The notes beneath the pieces were generated by a model. It ran no database searches. It was not told where the DNA came from and saw only the letters and a program-made list of their open reading frames with translations. Below, in pieces: positions 6,916 through 15,283 of a DNA stretch of 50,633 nt. Source of the stretch: Armatimonadota bacterium (GTDB lineage: Bacteria > Armatimonadota > Armatimonadia > Armatimonadales > Capsulimonadaceae); NCBI GenBank assembly GCA_025354405.1, contig JANXMY010000081.1:1-50633 (forward strand), given 5' to 3'. Each line of letters opens with the position of its first letter. The first letter of the stretch is position 1. The translations under genes and the position numbers were made by a program.

Positions 6916-8859
6916 ATGGCGGAAACATTGACAGCAACGACAATCGCACCGGCACAGGGCAACACCTCTGCACTGCCACCGGTCGAGATGGTTAATCTCA
7001 GCATCGACGGACGGGCAGTCTCTGTGCCGAAGGGGACACTGGTTATCACAGCGGCGTTTCAGGCGGGCGCGGATATTCCATACTTCTGTCACCATCCACG
7101 GCTGCGACCGGCGGGTGCATGCCGGATGTGCCTGGTCAAAATTGAGAAGATGAACAAGATCCAGACCGCCTGCACCGTCCCGGTGGCAGAAGGCATGGTT
7201 GTCGATACGGTCTCGCCCGAGGTCAAACAGGCACAAAACGGTATTCTGGAGTTCCTCCTGATAAACCACCCGCTGGACTGTCCGGTGTGTGACCGTGGCG
7301 GCGAGTGTCCACTTCAGAACATGGTTTTTCAGTACGGGGCAGGTGTCACCCGCTTTATCGACGAGAAGCGGCACTTCCCAAAAGCTGTGCCGATTTCGGA
7401 GTATGTGGTTCTGGACCGTGAGCGGTGCATTCAGTGCGCCCGCTGCACGCGCTTTACGGAGGAGATCTCCGGGGACGGCGAGCTGGCTATCGAGAACCGC
7501 GGTAATGCGTCCATTATCTCGCCATTCTCACCGGAAGGCTTCAAGTCGAAGTTCAGTGGCAACACGATTGAGCTTTGCCCGGTAGGGGCGCTGACTTCGC
7601 GTACTTATCGTTTTGCCGCTCGGCCTTGGGAGTTCACCTCACAGGATTCCATCTGCACCATGTGCGGTGTCGGCTGCAATGTCGCAGTTCAGACCCGAAA
7701 CGGTGAGCTGATGCGCGTAAATGCGCGTCTGAATGAAGACGTCAACGAGGAGTGGACTTGTGACAAAGGCAAGTTCGAGCAGTACTGGGTCAACAGCACG
7801 GATAGGATCAAAGAGCCGCTCCAGCGCTACGCGTCGCAGCTTCGCAGCGTAACTTGGGATGATGCGATGAAGGCTTCGGCAATCGCTCTTAAGGAAGCCG
7901 CCGCGGCAGACCCGAACAGTGTGGCGGGAATTGGTTCGACGCGAGCGTCTAACGAAGATCTGTATCTGTTTCAGCGTCTGTTCCGTGGCGTGCTCGGAAC
8001 GAACAATATCGACCACCGGATGTTCCCGTTCCCGATCATTCCGATGCAGGCAAGTATCGCAGAAGTTGGTCTGGCTAAAAAGATCGTGGCGATTGGCACA
8101 CAGGTAGACGATGATCTGCCGGTGCTCTGGCTGCGTGTTTTCAAAGCTATCTCGAAAAACGGTGCCGAATACTTCCGAAACGATGATGCGCATTCTTCCG
8201 AAGTCGCTGAAGCGATTGCTGCTGGGTCTGACACAGTCGTGCTGGCATGGTACGGACTGCCCAGTGCCGATATTGAGTTCCTGAAGGCCGCATGTGCGGC
8301 GTCGGGTGCGAAGCTGAACGTCTTGCTGCCAGATAACAACTCATGGGGCGCAATTCAGATGGGGGTCCTGCCTGATCGTTTGCCCGCTCTGCATTTCGTG
8401 GGCAACGGAGCCACTCCGAAGTTTGAGTCACTCTGGGGAGCACCGCTGCCCGCCGAGCCGGGTCTGGATACACGCGGCATCTTCGAAGGCTGCGTCAGCG
8501 GTTCCATCAAGGCGCTGTATATTATGGGCAGCGATCCGATGACTACGTTCGCAGACAAAGAGTTAGTAAAATCCGCCTTGGAAAAAGTGCCGTTTTTGAT
8601 TGTTCAGGATATGTTCATGACGGAGACGGGCAAGCTGGCGAGTGTTTTCCTGCCCTCCTGCTCCTTTATTGAGAAAGACGGCTCGTTTACCAATATCGAA
8701 GGCCGAGTGCAGAAATTTAAAAAAGCGGTCGAGCCGCGTGGGCAAAGCAAGGCGGACTGGCAGATCGTCGCTGAGCTGGCATCGCGTCTCGGCAAGCCGG
8801 TTCCGTATTTTTCGCCGCGCGACGTGGCCCGTGAAATCACAAAGGCAACTGCCCAATGA
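6916..8859 (+). CDS. nuoG: NADH-quinone oxidoreductase subunit G
   Basis: The 75-kDa-type iron-sulfur subunit. It has an N-terminal ferredoxin-like [2Fe-2S] domain (CHHPRLRPAGACRMC and a later Cys), the His/Cys-liganded N5 site in HPLDCPVCDRGGEC, a [4Fe-4S] set CIQCARC with a distal CPVGAL, and a further CTMCGVGC with a distal Cys in WTCDKGKF. That last set matches the extra N7 cluster found only in some bacteria. A molybdopterin-oxidoreductase-like domain follows. At 647 aa it is shorter than many homologues (700-900 aa). An N-terminal tail of about 25 variable residues precedes the ferredoxin domain. It overlaps nuoH by an ATGA junction. Confidence 0.95.
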   Translation: MAETLTATTIAPAQGNTSALPPVEMVNLSIDGRAVSVPKGTLVITAAFQAGADIPYFCHHPRLRPAGACRMCLVKIEKMNKIQTACTVPVAEGMVVDTVSPEVKQAQNGILEFLLINHPLDCPVCDRGGECPLQNMVFQYGAGVTRFIDEKRHFPKAVPISEYVVLDRERCIQCARCTRFTEEISGDGELAIENRGNASIISPFSPEGFKSKFSGNTIELCPVGALTSRTYRFAARPWEFTSQDSICTMCGVGCNVAVQTRNGELMRVNARLNEDVNEEWTCDKGKFEQYWVNSTDRIKEPLQRYASQLRSVTWDDAMKASAIALKEAAAADPNSVAGIGSTRASNEDLYLFQRLFRGVLGTNNIDHRMFPFPIIPMQASIAEVGLAKKIVAIGTQVDDDLPVLWLRVFKAISKNGAEYFRNDDAHSSEVAEAIAAGSDTVVLAWYGLPSADIEFLKAACAASGAKLNVLLPDNNSWGAIQMGVLPDRLPALHFVGNGATPKFESLWGAPLPAEPGLDTRGIFEGCVSGSIKALYIMGSDPMTTFADKELVKSALEKVPFLIVQDMFMTETGKLASVFLPSCSFIEKDGSFTNIEGRVQKFKKAVEPRGQSKADWQIVAELASRLGKPVPYFSPRDVAREITKATAQ

Positions 8860-10295
8860 CATTGCATGAGTTTTTCAACTACTTTTTGTTTGTTCGAGAT
8901 GTTCCCCCACAGTATGGATGGATCGAGACTGCTAGGATCGTTGCGCGTGTGCTGATGGGTGTCTTCGGCATTCTGCTCGCGGTGCCGCCGCTGGTCTGGT
9001 GGGAACGCCGCCTTTTGGGCTGGATGCAGCAGAGGCAGGGGCCGAATCGTGTCGGACCGTTTGGACTTTTGCAGACGATTGCGGACGGCGTAAAGCTGCT
9101 CTTCAAAGAAGATATGAACCCGACCAACGTGGACAAAGTGCTGTTCATCATGGCACCTATGATCTTCTTGATCCCGTCCCTGGTCACCGCCGCCGTTATT
9201 CCCTGGGGGCCGAGCTACACCTGGGGGGCGGTTGCGCCGAATGTCAACGTCGGCGTCCTGTACATGCTTGCCTGGGGTTCCCTGGCGGTTTACGGGGTGG
9301 TGCTGGCGGGCTGGTCATCTAACAACAAGTACTCTCTGCTTGGCGGGCTGCGGTCCTCAGCTCAGATGATTTCCTATGAGCTTGGCATGGGCCTGGCGAT
9401 CGTCTCAGTCGTGCTGCTCTCCGGCAGCCTGAGCCTGCAGGATATCGTCGGCAATCAAGGCTACTATCCGATCACAGCTCAGCTGACACACTACGGGATC
9501 GCCTGGCCTGCGTGGAACGTCTTCAAGTTCTTCCCGCTTGGGTTCATTGCGACCTTGATTTACATGGTCTCGATGCTGGCAGAGACCAACCGTGCACCAT
9601 TCGATCTGCCGGAAGCTGAGACTGAGTTGGTTGCCGGTTATCACACAGAGTATACGTCGATGAAGTTCGCGACGTTCTTCCTGGGCGAATATGCAAATAT
9701 GATCGTGGTCAGCGCGATTTGTACGACGCTGTTTTTCGGCGGGTATCACGCCCCGATTCCGTGGCTTGATCAGCTGCCGCAGGGCATTGTCAATGTCTAC
9801 AAGTTTAATGCTGGGGGCCTTCGAGATATCAGCCATTGGGGAATTCCGTGGGCGACCATGATCGTCAATTCGCTGCTGCCTCTGGTCTGGTTCACTCTGA
9901 AAGTACTGGGCTTCCTGTACTTCTTTATCTGGGTACGCGCCACGATGCCGCGCCTTCGCTACGATATGCTGATGAAGTTCGGCTGGCAGGGTCTGCTGCC
10001 GATCGCGCTGGTCAATATTCTGCTGCTGGCAGTTGGCCTCGCACTTAACTATGGGGTTGCCCTTGCAGCCTGGGCCGTGATCTTTAGCACTAGTTTAATC
10101 TTCTTCGCGAAGAGCAAGCCTGCCCAGCTGTTCACGGCTAACTCGCGGCGTGCGGAAACGATCAAGCTGAGCTCAGGCGCAGTTCCCTTTCGCACAGTGG
10201 CCGAAAACCCCGGTCATGATGTCCAAACTATCCCGCCCACCTCACCGGGCGAGTCGGTAGCGGAAGCGCTGCTGGCAATGAGTAAGAAAGGTTAA
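8856..10295 (+). CDS. nuoH: NADH-quinone oxidoreductase subunit H
   Basis: Membrane subunit that forms the entry of the quinone chamber. It shows WWERRLLGWMQQRQGPNRVGPFG (a family hallmark near residues 48-70) and an ETNRAPFDLPEAE acidic loop (about 245-257), with about eight to ten hydrophobic helices. The ATG overlaps the nuoG stop. The 479-aa product is longer than typical (about 325-440), because it ends in a hydrophilic tail of roughly 60 residues after the last helix (about 418-479), rich in Ser, Pro and charged residues. Confidence 0.95.
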   Translation: MTLHEFFNYFLFVRDVPPQYGWIETARIVARVLMGVFGILLAVPPLVWWERRLLGWMQQRQGPNRVGPFGLLQTIADGVKLLFKEDMNPTNVDKVLFIMAPMIFLIPSLVTAAVIPWGPSYTWGAVAPNVNVGVLYMLAWGSLAVYGVVLAGWSSNNKYSLLGGLRSSAQMISYELGMGLAIVSVVLLSGSLSLQDIVGNQGYYPITAQLTHYGIAWPAWNVFKFFPLGFIATLIYMVSMLAETNRAPFDLPEAETELVAGYHTEYTSMKFATFFLGEYANMIVVSAICTTLFFGGYHAPIPWLDQLPQGIVNVYKFNAGGLRDISHWGIPWATMIVNSLLPLVWFTLKVLGFLYFFIWVRATMPRLRYDMLMKFGWQGLLPIALVNILLLAVGLALNYGVALAAWAVIFSTSLIFFAKSKPAQLFTANSRRAETIKLSSGAVPFRTVAENPGHDVQTIPPTSPGESVAEALLAMSKKG

Positions 10296-10300
10296 GCTCC

Positions 10301-10765
10301 ATGAGTCTCATGGATGATATTAAGGCCCTCGCCGCTGAAGTGCGGGCTCCGCTGACGGGACTGGCAATTACCCAAGGGGCTTCCCATCAGCCCCGTGTCA
10401 CGATCCAGTATCCGGAAGTACGCCGTCCGATGCCGCGCCGCTCTCGGTGGCGTCATGTACTGAACCGGTATGAGAACGGGCTGGAAAAGTGTATCGGCTG
10501 CTCGCTGTGTGCGGGTGCCTGTCCGGCAAATGCGATCCTGGTCGTGGCAGCCGAAAACACGGAAGAAAACCGCCGATCACCAGGCGAGCGATTCGCCGCG
10601 CAGTATGAAATCAATATGCTTCGGTGCATTTTCTGTGGCTATTGCGAAGAAGCCTGTCCGACACAGGCGATCCAGCTCAAAGACATCTGCGAGCTGGCTG
10701 ACGACAACCGGAAAGATCTCATCTACACCAAAGAAATGATGCTGGTCGCTGACCCGGCGGCTTAG
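10301..10765 (+). CDS. nuoI: NADH-quinone oxidoreductase subunit I
   Basis: Ferredoxin-type subunit (TYKY) with clusters N6a and N6b linking the NuoG chain to NuoB. Two [4Fe-4S] motifs are clear: CIGCSLCAGACP (about residues 64-75) and CIFCGYCEEACP (about 108-119). The 154-aa length is normal, and the PMPRRSRWRHVLNRYENG segment before the first motif fits the family. It starts 5 nt after nuoH with an AAAGG ribosome site and is followed 7 nt later by nuoJ. Confidence 0.95.
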   Translation: MSLMDDIKALAAEVRAPLTGLAITQGASHQPRVTIQYPEVRRPMPRRSRWRHVLNRYENGLEKCIGCSLCAGACPANAILVVAAENTEENRRSPGERFAAQYEINMLRCIFCGYCEEACPTQAIQLKDICELADDNRKDLIYTKEMMLVADPAA

Positions 10766-10772
10766 GAACCTT

Positions 10773-11276
10773 ATGACTGGACAACTTTTACTTTTCGCCT
10801 TTCTCGCCGCCGTTACTATCGTCTGCGGTGTCGCGATGATTTTGGCGGACAACCCGGTACGCAGCGCGCTGTACCTCGTGCTTGTGCTTTTCAGCGTCGC
10901 CCTGCTGTTTCTAACGCTTCACGCGGTATTTATCGCGGCAGTCCAGATTATTGTTTACGCCGGGGCAATCATGGTGCTGTTTATATTCGTGATTATGCTG
11001 CTGAATCTGGGCACGCCTGAGCGGATCGTAGATCGGCTGAAACCGCAGCAGGCACTTGGCCCGATACTGGGTGTCGTATTCGTGATCCTGCTGGCTTTCA
11101 TCATCTCAAGTCTGCCCACGGGGAAACATCCACCACTCTCAAACACTCTGGTTGGTCCCTACGAGATTGGTATGAACTTGTTTACGGCGAACTGGATATT
11201 TCCCTTCGAGATCGTTTCTATTTTGCTGCTGGTCGCCGCTGTTGGCGCGGTCATGCTGGCAAAGAAGAGGATTTAA
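10773..11276 (+). CDS. nuoJ: NADH-quinone oxidoreductase subunit J
   Basis: Five-helix membrane subunit of the proton-pumping arm. The 167-aa product has the conserved DNPVRSALYLVLVLFSVALLF-type second helix region (about 26-46) and an AVQIIVYAGAIMVLFIFVIMLLNL-type third helix (about 56-78) containing the pi-bulge region. It ends with a typical VGAVMLAKKRI tail. It sits between nuoI and nuoK with gaps of 7 and 3 nt. Confidence 0.94.
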   Translation: MTGQLLLFAFLAAVTIVCGVAMILADNPVRSALYLVLVLFSVALLFLTLHAVFIAAVQIIVYAGAIMVLFIFVIMLLNLGTPERIVDRLKPQQALGPILGVVFVILLAFIISSLPTGKHPPLSNTLVGPYEIGMNLFTANWIFPFEIVSILLLVAAVGAVMLAKKRI

Positions 11277-11279
11277 CTG

Positions 11280-11585
11280 ATGCCCATCCCTCTTGACTAC
11301 TACTTGATACTCAGTGCCGCGCTTTTCACGATTGGTGTGGTGGGTGTGCTAATTAAACGAAACCCAATCGTCATCTTCATGTGCGTTGAGCTGATGCTAA
11401 ACGCCGTCAATTTAACCTTTGTCGCCTTTTCTCGCTACCACAGCGATATCGGCGGGCAGATGATGGTGATTTTTGTAATGGCGGTCGCCGCCGCTGAAGT
11501 CGCCGTTGGCCTCGGGATTCTTGTCTCAATCTTCCGCAACCGTGCCTCGATCAATGTCGACGAAATTGATTTGATGAAGGGGTAA
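11280..11585 (+). CDS. nuoK: NADH-quinone oxidoreductase subunit K
   Basis: Three-helix membrane subunit (101 aa), with the family signature [18 protein letters not shown] (about 31-48), containing the conserved membrane Glu of helix 2, and a second Glu in [11 protein letters not shown]. The Leu of LNAVN in this conserved stretch is encoded by CTA (11397-11399), so CTA is read as Leu in this organism, which bears on the odd tRNA at 33687. It ends 47 nt before nuoL, a gap that contains a terminator-like hairpin. Confidence 0.95.
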   Translation: MPIPLDYYLILSAALFTIGVVGVLIKRNPIVIFMCVELMLNAVNLTFVAFSRYHSDIGGQMMVIFVMAVAAAEVAVGLGILVSIFRNRASINVDEIDLMKG

Positions 11586-11594
11586 ACCCCCTCG

Positions 11595-11622
11595 TCCCCA
11601 GGTCTTATACTGGGGAGTTTTT
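11595..11622 (+). terminator. Terminator-like hairpin inside the operon, between nuoK and nuoL
   Basis: A 7-bp stem TCCCCAG (11595-11601) and CTGGGGA (11610-11616) around an 8-nt loop is followed by GTTTTTT. This has the form of a moderate intrinsic terminator placed before the three large antiporter-like subunits. It may partially terminate transcription and lower nuoLMN expression relative to upstream genes, or act on mRNA stability. The nuoL ribosome site (GGAG) lies just after it. Confidence 0.5.
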
Positions 11623-11632
11623 TGGAGCGATC

Positions 11633-13699
11633 ATGCCGCATTCTGACCCGACCTTACTTTACGCCTGGCTTATTCCGCTATTTCCACTGGTAGGCTTTCT
11701 CATCAACGGTTTTCTCAGCCCGATTGCTGGCAAGCCGCTGCCAAAAGCTCTGGCCGGTGGCTTGGCGACAGTCGCCGTCTTCTCTTCGTTCGCCGTTGCA
11801 GTCATGCTGTTTCTGCATGTCCTCTCCGCCGATGCTGCTCATAAGCAGGCAACGGTGTTTCTGGCACCCTGGATGCATGTGCCGTCGATAGCTGCTGAGG
11901 GTGTGCATGGCTTCACGATTAACTTCGAAATGTTAATTGACCCGCTCTCCGTGCTGATGATGCTCATTATCACCGGGGTCGGTGGCCTAATTCACCTCTA
12001 CTCGATGGGCTATATGGCTGCCGATAAAGGCTACCAGCGGTTTTTCACCTACCTCAACCTATTTATCTTCTTCATGCTGCTGCTGGTAACCAGTAACAAC
12101 CTCCCGATGCTCTTTATCGGCTGGGAAGGCGTTGGCCTCTGCTCTTACCTGCTTATCGGTTTCTTCTACGAAAAGAAGTCGGCAGGCGATGCAGCGAAGA
12201 AGGCTTTTATCGTCAACCGAATTGGTGATGTGGGCGTCTTGATCGGCATGTTCTTCCTATTCCACTATTTCGGAACCCTGGACTTTATCACCGGGCAGAG
12301 CGGCGTAACGGGGATGACTGAAGCCGCACCGGCACTGGTCGCGGCGGCTTCGACCACGGTTGTTACGACACTGCTGCTGATGATCTTCCTGGGATGCACG
12401 GGCAAATCGGCACAGATCCCACTTTACACTTGGCTCCCGGATGCAATGGAAGGTCCGACCCCAGTTTCCGCACTGATTCATGCCGCGACGATGGTCACGG
12501 CGGGCATTTACCTGCTTTCACGGATGCACACACTTTTCATCCTCTCCGATGTGGCGATGGTGACGATTGCAGTGACAGGTATTGCGACTGCGCTCTTTGC
12601 CGCATCGATTGGTCTGATGCAGAACGACATCAAGCGCGTCCTGGCTTACTCCACTATCTCCCAGCTTGGTTATATGTTTGCGGCCTGCGGGGCAGGGGTT
12701 TTTGCGGCGGGCATGTTTCACGTCATGACGCATGCGTTCTTCAAAGCCTGCCTCTTCCTGGGTTCCGGCTCAGTCATTCATGCTGTAGAGCATGCGATGC
12801 ATGCCGCGCATGATAACGATCACGCCCCAGCAGACGGTCTTGACCCAAATGATCCGCAGGATATGCGAAATATGGGCGGACTGTTTCCGCGCATTAAAGT
12901 CACTGCCGTCTGTATGATTGCGGCGACGGCAGCGATCTGCGGAATCTGGCCATTCGCCGGATACTACAGCAAAGATGAAATCCTGTTTCGCGACTGGGCA
13001 ACAATGGTGCATGGCGACTGGCTATTCTGGGGCGTTGGCTTTTTGACCGCTCTGCTGACGGCATTCTATATGGTGCGAATGGTGATGAAGACATTCTTCG
13101 GTGCACCGCGCACGACTGCGGCCAAAAACGCACATGAGTCTGGCCCATTGATGCTGATTCCAATCGGTGTTTTAGCCGTTCTCTCGTTAATCGCCGGGTG
13201 GCCGATCCTGCCGCTGAACTTCGAAAAGTTCAGCGAGTTTTTGGCGCCTTCAGTTGGTGTGACGCCCGCTGCAAACCCGCTAGTTGAATCAGAGCTTGGC
13301 CTTGGGACCTTAGCGGCGATTGCACTAGTAATCGTCTACTGTATCTTCCGGTATCGTTCGACAAAAAACAATGAGCTGATGGCCCCTGATGCACGGGCGA
13401 ATCGGGCCTTCCTCAGCCCAGGCTGGCTGAACTGGGCGATCCTCAATAAGTATTTCGTCGACGAAGCCTACAACTTCTGGTTCGTGCGGCAGGGCAAGAT
13501 ATTCTCACAGTGGCTCTGGCGCAAGTTTGACCTCGAAGGCGTAGACGGCATAGTCAACGGGGTGGGGGCATTGACTGCCTGGTCGGGGCAGCGCGTTCGC
13601 CGCTTCCAGAACGGCTATGTGCGTTCGTATGCATTCTCGATGGTGGTCGGTATCCTCCTCGTTTTGATCGGCTGTCTGGTCGGGATCGGGCATAAGTAA
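11633..13699 (+). CDS. nuoL: NADH-quinone oxidoreductase subunit L
   Basis: Largest antiporter-like proton-pumping subunit. The 688-aa product has the FIGWEGVGLCSYLLIGF helix with its pump Glu (about 162-178), the LPDAMEGPTPVSALIHAATMV segment (about 264-284) and ends in a long lateral helix and C-terminal anchor, explaining its length compared with NuoM and NuoN. A variable loop rich in His, Asp and Asn (about 385-410) follows helix 11. It begins after the internal hairpin, with GGAG as ribosome site, and ends 6 nt before nuoM. Confidence 0.95.
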   Translation: MPHSDPTLLYAWLIPLFPLVGFLINGFLSPIAGKPLPKALAGGLATVAVFSSFAVAVMLFLHVLSADAAHKQATVFLAPWMHVPSIAAEGVHGFTINFEMLIDPLSVLMMLIITGVGGLIHLYSMGYMAADKGYQRFFTYLNLFIFFMLLLVTSNNLPMLFIGWEGVGLCSYLLIGFFYEKKSAGDAAKKAFIVNRIGDVGVLIGMFFLFHYFGTLDFITGQSGVTGMTEAAPALVAAASTTVVTTLLLMIFLGCTGKSAQIPLYTWLPDAMEGPTPVSALIHAATMVTAGIYLLSRMHTLFILSDVAMVTIAVTGIATALFAASIGLMQNDIKRVLAYSTISQLGYMFAACGAGVFAAGMFHVMTHAFFKACLFLGSGSVIHAVEHAMHAAHDNDHAPADGLDPNDPQDMRNMGGLFPRIKVTAVCMIAATAAICGIWPFAGYYSKDEILFRDWATMVHGDWLFWGVGFLTALLTAFYMVRMVMKTFFGAPRTTAAKNAHESGPLMLIPIGVLAVLSLIAGWPILPLNFEKFSEFLAPSVGVTPAANPLVESELGLGTLAAIALVIVYCIFRYRSTKNNELMAPDARANRAFLSPGWLNWAILNKYFVDEAYNFWFVRQGKIFSQWLWRKFDLEGVDGIVNGVGALTAWSGQRVRRFQNGYVRSYAFSMVVGILLVLIGCLVGIGHK

Positions 13700-13705
13700 A
13701 AGTAT

Positions 13706-15283
13706 ATGTTTGAATTTCATGGTTTGCTCACTCTCATCGTCTTTTTGCCGGCAGCCTTTGCGCTGCTGGCCGCGCTCCTGCCGAAGACGAATCTCAAAGC
13801 GATTCAGGGCATGGCTCTGATTGGGACCCTGGCGACCTTGGCGGTCTCGGTCCTCCTATATGCGCAGTACACGCCAAATAGCCCACACCAATTTCAGCTG
13901 ATTGACAAGACGCAGTGGATTTCATCGCTGCATATCAATTATTTCCTGGGTATGGACGGCATCTCACTGATGATGGTGCTGATGACGACGGTGATCTTCC
14001 CGTTTGTTGTTGGTGTTTCGTTCAAGGAGATTACGCAGCGGACCCGCGAGTATTACTGCTGGGTGCTGGTGATGGAGACAGCCATTCTGGGCGTCTTCTT
14101 GTCGCTGAACCTGGTCCTTTACTACCTTTTCTGGGAAGGCATGCTCATCCCGATGTACTTCATCATTGGGATCTGGGGCGGACCGAAGCGGATTTACGCC
14201 ACGGTCAAGTTCTTCCTCTACACGATGATCGGCTCAATGGTTATGCTGGTCTCGATCATGGCCCTTTACTTCCTGGCCGGTTCGAGCACCTTTGATTTAC
14301 CGGAGCTGCAAAAGCACGTTTCTGTTGGCGGAATGTTTTCCGGCAAGCAGGCCACTGATATCCTGCTGTTCCTGGGCTTCTTCCTGGCATTTGGTATCAA
14401 AGCCCCAATATTCCCCTTCCATAGCTGGGTTCCGGATGCGTATGCTGAGGCTCCAACGGGCGGGACGATTATCCTGGTCGCACTGAAGATGGGGCTGTAC
14501 GGCTTTATCCGTTTCTGCCTGCCATTGTTCCCCTTTGCAATCAAAGCCTGTGCGCCAGTGATCATTGTGCTGGCAGTCATTGGTATCATCTATGCGGCCT
14601 TTGTGGCGGCGATGCAGACTGACCTCAAGCGGCTCATCGCTTACTCTTCGATCTCTCATATCGGAGTTATCATGCTGGGCATTTTTGCATTAACGAGTCT
14701 GGGGCTCACCGGGGCAGTTATGCAGATGGTCAGCCATACGATCACGACGGGAGCCTTGTTTATACTGGTCGGCGCACTGTACGCCCGGCGTCAGTCCTAC
14801 AAGATCGCAGACTATGGCGGGCTGATGGCAGTGATGCCGATGTTCACCGTCGTATTTCTCATCGCAACACTTTCTTCCGTGGCCTTGCCATTGACGAGCG
14901 GCTTTACGGGAGAGATACTGCTGCTGATGGGTTCCTTCCAGACAAATCCCTGGGCTACAGGTTTTGCAACGACCGCGGCGATCTGGTCAGTAGTGTATAT
15001 GCTCTGGATGTTCCAGCGCGTCATGTACGGTAAGCTGGATAAAGACGAGAATCGCAGCCTGCCGGACCTGACACGCGGCGAGAAATTGGCTCTGTTTCCG
15101 CTTGTACTCCTGATTTTTGCTCTGGGCATCTATCCGACACCGCTGCTGCTGAATAAAGTCAATCCTTCCGTCAACACCGTGCTGGCACAAACGATGCCCG
15201 TCTACGCTGACCCATTTGCCGCACCGCCCATCTCGACCCCGAAACTTGCCGCTGTCGCCATGCAGCCGAGAGGCCAGAAATAA
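13706..15283 (+). CDS. nuoM: NADH-quinone oxidoreductase subunit M
   Basis: Antiporter-like proton-pumping subunit of complex I, 525 aa with about 14 hydrophobic helices. It shows the FLGMDGISLMMVLMTT region (about 80-95), a YLFWEGMLIPMYFIIGIWG helix with the pump Glu (about 142-160), and FPFHSWVPDAYAEAPTGG (about 237-254). The C-terminal ~35 residues are hydrophilic and Pro/Ala-rich. Its TAA stop overlaps the nuoN ATG by 1 nt, indicating coupled translation. Confidence 0.95.
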   Translation: MFEFHGLLTLIVFLPAAFALLAALLPKTNLKAIQGMALIGTLATLAVSVLLYAQYTPNSPHQFQLIDKTQWISSLHINYFLGMDGISLMMVLMTTVIFPFVVGVSFKEITQRTREYYCWVLVMETAILGVFLSLNLVLYYLFWEGMLIPMYFIIGIWGGPKRIYATVKFFLYTMIGSMVMLVSIMALYFLAGSSTFDLPELQKHVSVGGMFSGKQATDILLFLGFFLAFGIKAPIFPFHSWVPDAYAEAPTGGTIILVALKMGLYGFIRFCLPLFPFAIKACAPVIIVLAVIGIIYAAFVAAMQTDLKRLIAYSSISHIGVIMLGIFALTSLGLTGAVMQMVSHTITTGALFILVGALYARRQSYKIADYGGLMAVMPMFTVVFLIATLSSVALPLTSGFTGEILLLMGSFQTNPWATGFATTAAIWSVVYMLWMFQRVMYGKLDKDENRSLPDLTRGEKLALFPLVLLIFALGIYPTPLLLNKVNPSVNTVLAQTMPVYADPFAAPPISTPKLAAVAMQPRGQK

